Both the position numbers and the translations under genes were made by a program. The notes below the pieces were generated by a model that was given only the letters and a program-made list of their open reading frames with translations, searched no databases and had not been told where the DNA came from. This document shows, piece by piece, positions 15,001-16,752 of a stretch of 16,752 nucleotides of DNA (positions are counted from its first letter, which is position 1; each line of letters opens with the position of its first letter). The stretch is from NCBI RefSeq assembly GCF_000972705.2, contig NZ_LATL02000010.1, positions 1 through 16,752 of the forward strand, read 5' to 3'. The DNA comes from Limnoraphis robusta CS-951. GTDB taxonomy: Bacteria; Cyanobacteriota; Cyanobacteriia; Cyanobacteriales; Microcoleaceae.

Positions 15001-15717
15001 AGCGATGGAGTTACTTCAGGAACATTGGCTTGGATGCGGTATATGGGGGCGCGTCAGTGGGGATGGTTGGGATGTCGTCCAACTTGCGATGTTTTGGTGA
15101 AATTTAGTCCGCTAACTAAAGATTATGATTTTGATGGGTTAACCTTTTCTCCACTGAGTTATGTGATTAATGAACTCGATATTATGGCGGCGCGATATCG
15201 GATTGGAGATGGCACCGGAACAACCTTTGTGAGTGCCGTTAATTCTTGTGTACAAGACTCGAGTCAAGCCTTTTATTCCGCTTTACGCCGCATGATGGCT
15301 GAGATGGAGTTGAATCCATTAATTATTAAATGGTTAAAAGATCATCCCCAACATGAACAAACTCAACGGTTTATTTTGTTAGTTGATTTGGTGAAAAATT
15401 TGGAGCGTTATCTCACCCCCCTGAAAAAAGTTCGCTCCGATTGGCGGTATAATATATCTACATTAGGCAGTTTTCCGCTCGAAACTCCTGGAAAAACGCT
15501 ATTAAAAGTAATAGCCAGTTGGCGAACTTTACTCCCTCGTTGGACTTGTGATCAAGTCTCAATGATTTTTCTACAGTTAGGCGCTTCACTGTGGCTTCTG
15601 CGGACGAATCAAGTTGGAGGAAATAATCCTAGTATTGAACCGATTGCACCTACCGATTTTTCCATTGCGGTTCCGAAAGTTAAACAATCAAAACGCCTTC
15701 ATAAAGCCATCAATTAA
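12088..15717 (+). CDS. Large membrane protein with alpha/beta-hydrolase domain and papain-like-looking C-terminus
   Basis: About 1209 residues from ATG 12088; the frame is open back to TTG 12001, which would add 29. Numbering follows the ATG. Residues 30-175 hold about five hydrophobic segments and 242-300 two more. Residues 334-570 look like an alpha/beta hydrolase: YVIYLDGINQGS as the first strand, the nucleophile elbow LIGYSGGGQMSMG (Ser464), an acid at Asp514 in LVGEKDNVE, and His555 in GPVAHNGPDG. This is a complete lipase/esterase-type triad. Residues 630-850 are of unknown type. From about 870 a dense region has GHAYSILLDPQ (His889), GHFSFGVANVI (His941) and AVNSCVQDSSQAFY (Cys1054). 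A permuted NlpC/P60 or LRAT-like cysteine hydrolase would have this His-before-Cys order, but that is my inference. Function is unknown; the protein is probably anchored in the cytoplasmic or thylakoid membrane. Confidence 0.85.
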   Translation: METAFEQFWSLVWGTLTLNPEVYNQIHTLPQGNIIALTIVIAAGLSEAIGQCVVLFINRVKPLRFFLSLGIAAVLFAFSYLFWATSVWLVSHFFYGTQLTELQLITVLRTLGLNYAPLLFGFLIGLPYFGIPIFVLLSLWILLAEIVGWQAITNLGTWEVFVCVGLGWVVFQILQRTVGRPIVILGQWIQNKVAGKQLVKDQAGIEQIILAGNPISLRDVSNEVIQTSTDVISSASQRRFTPLKLILIGLAAFAIILFFSSGSQDALSTWYLTLGKTLRLIINLIGISIIALFFSIVLTPFEALGWWAGWYGSEPLKYFGTSIDKTSPSTSIDRYVIYLDGINQGSYEYLPNVERLLNHLATTLPKNILIVKGIMPYTVTNQPLSENHPLAFLWRMLESFAVKRPTNPISLIINIRNMVAVAVSADPRYGPIQNQGLAQVLFNSLVNFGYPVGSKTPITLIGYSGGGQMSMGAVSFLQQTLDAPIEVISLAGVISGNTEAMKVEHLYHLVGEKDNVEKLGSIMFPGRWPILFLSNWNRAKRRGKISLISLGPVAHNGPDGLMAAEVLLRDGRSHLQQTVEIITGILLKKGETTGLDPKELITLSSNYKRYKAAPFNQLNYYPVNQSINLEYYQPIGTWIGRLILPPAEQRQTVKGVWLEIYHADSDHQHRIGQIVNLRWSNQTRVQTYVKLVTQDVNFIYQAYQSQRQGKIHPERINGWQQVDPLESLAGALPNDEMIVKLPDPVIVEDTESERLTLYIHRDPIQITGRFYGFVQIVKSLGNDLFKVRHYSRQSQQFDGLEEIVYIPTVIARRNGVFPSTNHQLEKSPVNSSGWYIYGAKNSEGKFVVESLAPRSLLSLKPEHIIQGKKATINFMNFHAWDKTVDNKGHAYSILLDPQIEEYPNEKASDWQEGERALLMHVYGGIGGKKPEPSPWGIFFGHFSFGVANVIRDPLSDELRFDIEYRQIYTHNSDGVTSGTLAWMRYMGARQWGWLGCRPTCDVLVKFSPLTKDYDFDGLTFSPLSYVINELDIMAARYRIGDGTGTTFVSAVNSCVQDSSQAFYSALRRMMAEMELNPLIIKWLKDHPQHEQTQRFILLVDLVKNLERYLTPLKKVRSDWRYNISTLGSFPLETPGKTLLKVIASWRTLLPRWTCDQVSMIFLQLGASLWLLRTNQVGGNNPSIEPIAPTDFSIAVPKVKQSKRLHKAIN

Positions 15718-15929
15718 TCGGAAAAGAGGGAGTTTATGTTGTTTGTCTGATCCGATCAAGAACGGCTAGACCGGAAACCGACGATTGATTTTTGAAATAA
15801 AACATAATAATTAATATCTTCAAGAATGAGTAATCTATTTGTTGATAAAAAAATCTATACTTGGCATTTATACCAATAAGATGTATCGTTGAATGATGTA
15901 GAAATAACTAAAATCACATTAGAAGAATT
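15718..15929. other. Intergenic gap before the lectin remnant
   Basis: About 210 AT-rich bases. I see no ORF, no strong terminator hairpin and no clear promoter boxes. An AGAAGA sequence (15921-15926) just before ATG 15930 may be the lectin's weak ribosome site. Confidence 0.4.
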
Positions 15930-16265
15930 ATGGCATCATAGCAAGTAGAAAATCAGTGGGGTGGCTCATCTGCTCCCTGGAATGAAGGTGGCAAATGGGA
16001 GATCGGTGGTCGCTCTAACCAAAATGTTGTTGCTGTCAACGTTCAGTCTAGTGATAACGGACAAACTCTAAGCGGAACAATGACTTACGCTGGTGAAGGG
16101 CCGATTGGTTTCCGGGCAACCTTGTCAGGGAATAATACTTATCAAGTAGAGAATCAATGGGGAGGAGATTCTGCACCTTGGCATCCAGGTGGCAACTGGA
16201 TACTTGGTTCTCGGCAAAATCAAAATGTTGTAGCACTCGACATTAATTCCGATGATGGAGGTTAA
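15930..16265 (+). pseudogene. OAA-family high-mannose lectin, nonsense-mutated and cut by IS607
   Basis: The frame encodes an Oscillatoria agardhii agglutinin-type lectin, a family of small beta-barrel proteins that bind high-mannose glycans and block HIV entry in vitro. Two tandem repeats of 67 codons are seen, each starting QVENQWGG and containing SAPW plus NQNVVA. The first is complete, with GTMTYAGEGPIGFRATLSG. There are two defects. ATG 15930 is followed by a TAG at 15939-15941 (codon 4); exactly 67 codons later the second repeat has TAT (Tyr), so the stop is a likely one-base change. The second repeat then ends at DDGG and TAA, about 22 residues short of the usual end of the roughly 133-residue protein, where IS607 sequence begins. 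A start at the internal ATG 16080 would give only 61 residues, so an active product is unlikely. Confidence 0.85.
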
Positions 16266-16271
16266 TCAACA

Positions 16272-16303
16272 GTAAATAATTTACTTATATTTGCTTATAT
16301 ATG
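16272..16303. repeat. Palindrome and tandem repeat in the IS607 left end
   Basis: GTAAAT-A-ATTTAC (16272-16284) is a perfect palindrome. CTTATATTTG (16284-16293) is followed directly by CTTATATATG (16294-16303), a tandem repeat differing at one base. Short subterminal repeats are known binding sites for IS607 recombinase tetramers; this assignment is an inference. Confidence 0.4.
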
Positions 16304-16316
16304 CTCCGGTTTACTC

Positions 16317-16752
16317 ATGGCATATATACCACTCAGAAAGGCGGTCGAATTTCTGGGCTTGCATCCCCACACTTTGAGGAAATACGCAGATGAAGGCAAA
16401 ATCAAAAGCATCAAAAACGAGGCAGGGCAAAGACTCTATGATGTCGAGTCCTACCAGCGAAGTGCAGCTATATCTGCCGTTGTTTGCTACTGTCGGGTCA
16501 GTTCAACCAAGCAGCGAGATGACCTCGCTAGACAAATTGAATTCATGCGTCAGCAGTACCCAGACGCCGAAATCATCAAAGATACTGGCGAGAGCCTCAA
16601 TTTCAAGCGAAAAGGCTTGCAAGCCCTACTGGTCAGACTTATGCGAGGCGATAAGCTCACGCTTGTTATTGCCTGTCGTGATCGATTGTGTAGATTCGGA
16701 TTTGAACTATTCGAGTATATGGTTGAACAAAACGGTGGAGAAATCGTGGTTC
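16317..16752 (+). CDS. tnpA: IS607-family serine recombinase (TnpA), 3' end outside the window
   Basis: The first 145 residues are visible and the frame is still open at the window end; the family is about 190-210 residues. An N-terminal MerR-like helix-turn-helix (MAYIPLRKAVEFLGLHPHTL to about residue 50) contains LRKYADEGKI and AGQRLYD. It is followed by the resolvase catalytic domain with VCYCRVSSTKQRDDLARQ, the nucleophile being Ser62. Further on are IIKDTGESLNFKRKGLQALL and VIACRDRLCRFGFEL, the arginine-rich active-site block. This HTH-before-catalytic order is specific to IS607. It catalyses strand exchange at GG-type core sites through a 5'-phosphoserine intermediate. There is no sign of damage in the visible part. 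It points away from the lectin gene it interrupts. Confidence 0.93.
   Translation, partial: MAYIPLRKAVEFLGLHPHTLRKYADEGKIKSIKNEAGQRLYDVESYQRSAAISAVVCYCRVSSTKQRDDLARQIEFMRQQYPDAEIIKDTGESLNFKRKGLQALLVRLMRGDKLTLVIACRDRLCRFGFELFEYMVEQNGGEIVV

Larger units (their letters stand above)
16262..16752 (+). mobile_element. IS607-family element, left part, continuing past the window
   Basis: The lectin coding similarity stops at ...GATGGAGG (ends 16261) and non-lectin AT-rich DNA starts at TTAATC. Fifty-five bases later an IS607-type serine recombinase gene begins and runs off the window. IS607 elements use GG dinucleotides at their junctions and make no target duplication or terminal inverted repeats, which fits a left end at or next to 16260-16262. 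A tnpB gene would be expected to the right of the window, then the missing lectin tail. Confidence 0.75.

Noticed and set aside
15939..15941. Stop-codon readthrough or recoding of the lectin TAG
   Set aside because: No recoding signal is apparent, and the downstream IS607 truncation already argues for a decaying gene.
16080..16265. A 61-codon ORF starting at ATG 16080, as an independent gene
   Set aside because: It is in frame with, and part of, the lectin coding sequence; the ATG is the Met of GTMTYAGEG in repeat 1. It is a fragment, not a separate gene.

Overview
The window looks like chromosome from a filamentous cyanobacterium, probably of the Oscillatoria/Planktothrix/Microcoleus type. 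Three things point there: cyanobacterial HIP1 octamers (GCGATCGC at 2256, 5216 and 8323), moderate-to-low GC content, and a two-repeat lectin that closely resembles Oscillatoria agardhii agglutinin (OAA). The genus is an inference.

Layout. (1) 99-2940, plus strand: a MATE-family exporter, an aldo/keto reductase joined to it by a TGATG overlap, and a SnoaL-like small protein. (2) 9064-2944, minus strand: seven genes in one direction. In transcription order they are a cupin sugar isomerase/epimerase-like protein, a DegT/DnrJ/EryC1-type PLP aminotransferase, a degenerate Nudix protein that overlaps it, a DUF1349-like protein, a GT4 glycosyltransferase, a small sulfotransferase and a histidine phosphatase. 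Together they suggest production, transfer and sulfation of an amino-sugar glycan or glycoconjugate; no product can be named. The two blocks converge at about 2940, where the facing stop codons lie in the two arms of one palindrome. (3) About 9390-11127: a complete-looking IS200/IS605 element with divergent tnpB (RNA-guided nuclease, catalytic residues present) and tnpA (Y1 HUH transposase). It is bounded by two subterminal hairpins of identical design, each with a bulged base. (4) 11178-11879, minus: a rhomboid intramembrane protease with an intact Ser/His dyad. (5) 12088-15717, plus: a membrane protein of about 1209 residues carrying an alpha/beta-hydrolase domain with a full Ser/Asp/His set and a conserved-looking C-terminal region. 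That region has His and Cys motifs that might form a permuted papain-like fold. It is divergent from the rhomboid gene across a region flanked by a perfect 10-bp inverted repeat. (6) 15930-16265: a damaged OAA-type lectin gene, with a TAG at codon 4 where the second repeat has TAT. It ends abruptly inside the second repeat at a GG dinucleotide. (7) From about 16262 to the window end: the left end and serine-recombinase gene (tnpA) of an IS607-family element. The element appears to have inserted into the lectin gene, so the lectin's tail and the IS607 tnpB should lie beyond the right edge.

The most notable items are the doubly broken antiviral-type lectin, the large two-enzyme membrane protein, and the amino-sugar/sulfotransferase gene set. 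I saw no tRNA, rRNA, CRISPR array, PKS or NRPS gene.
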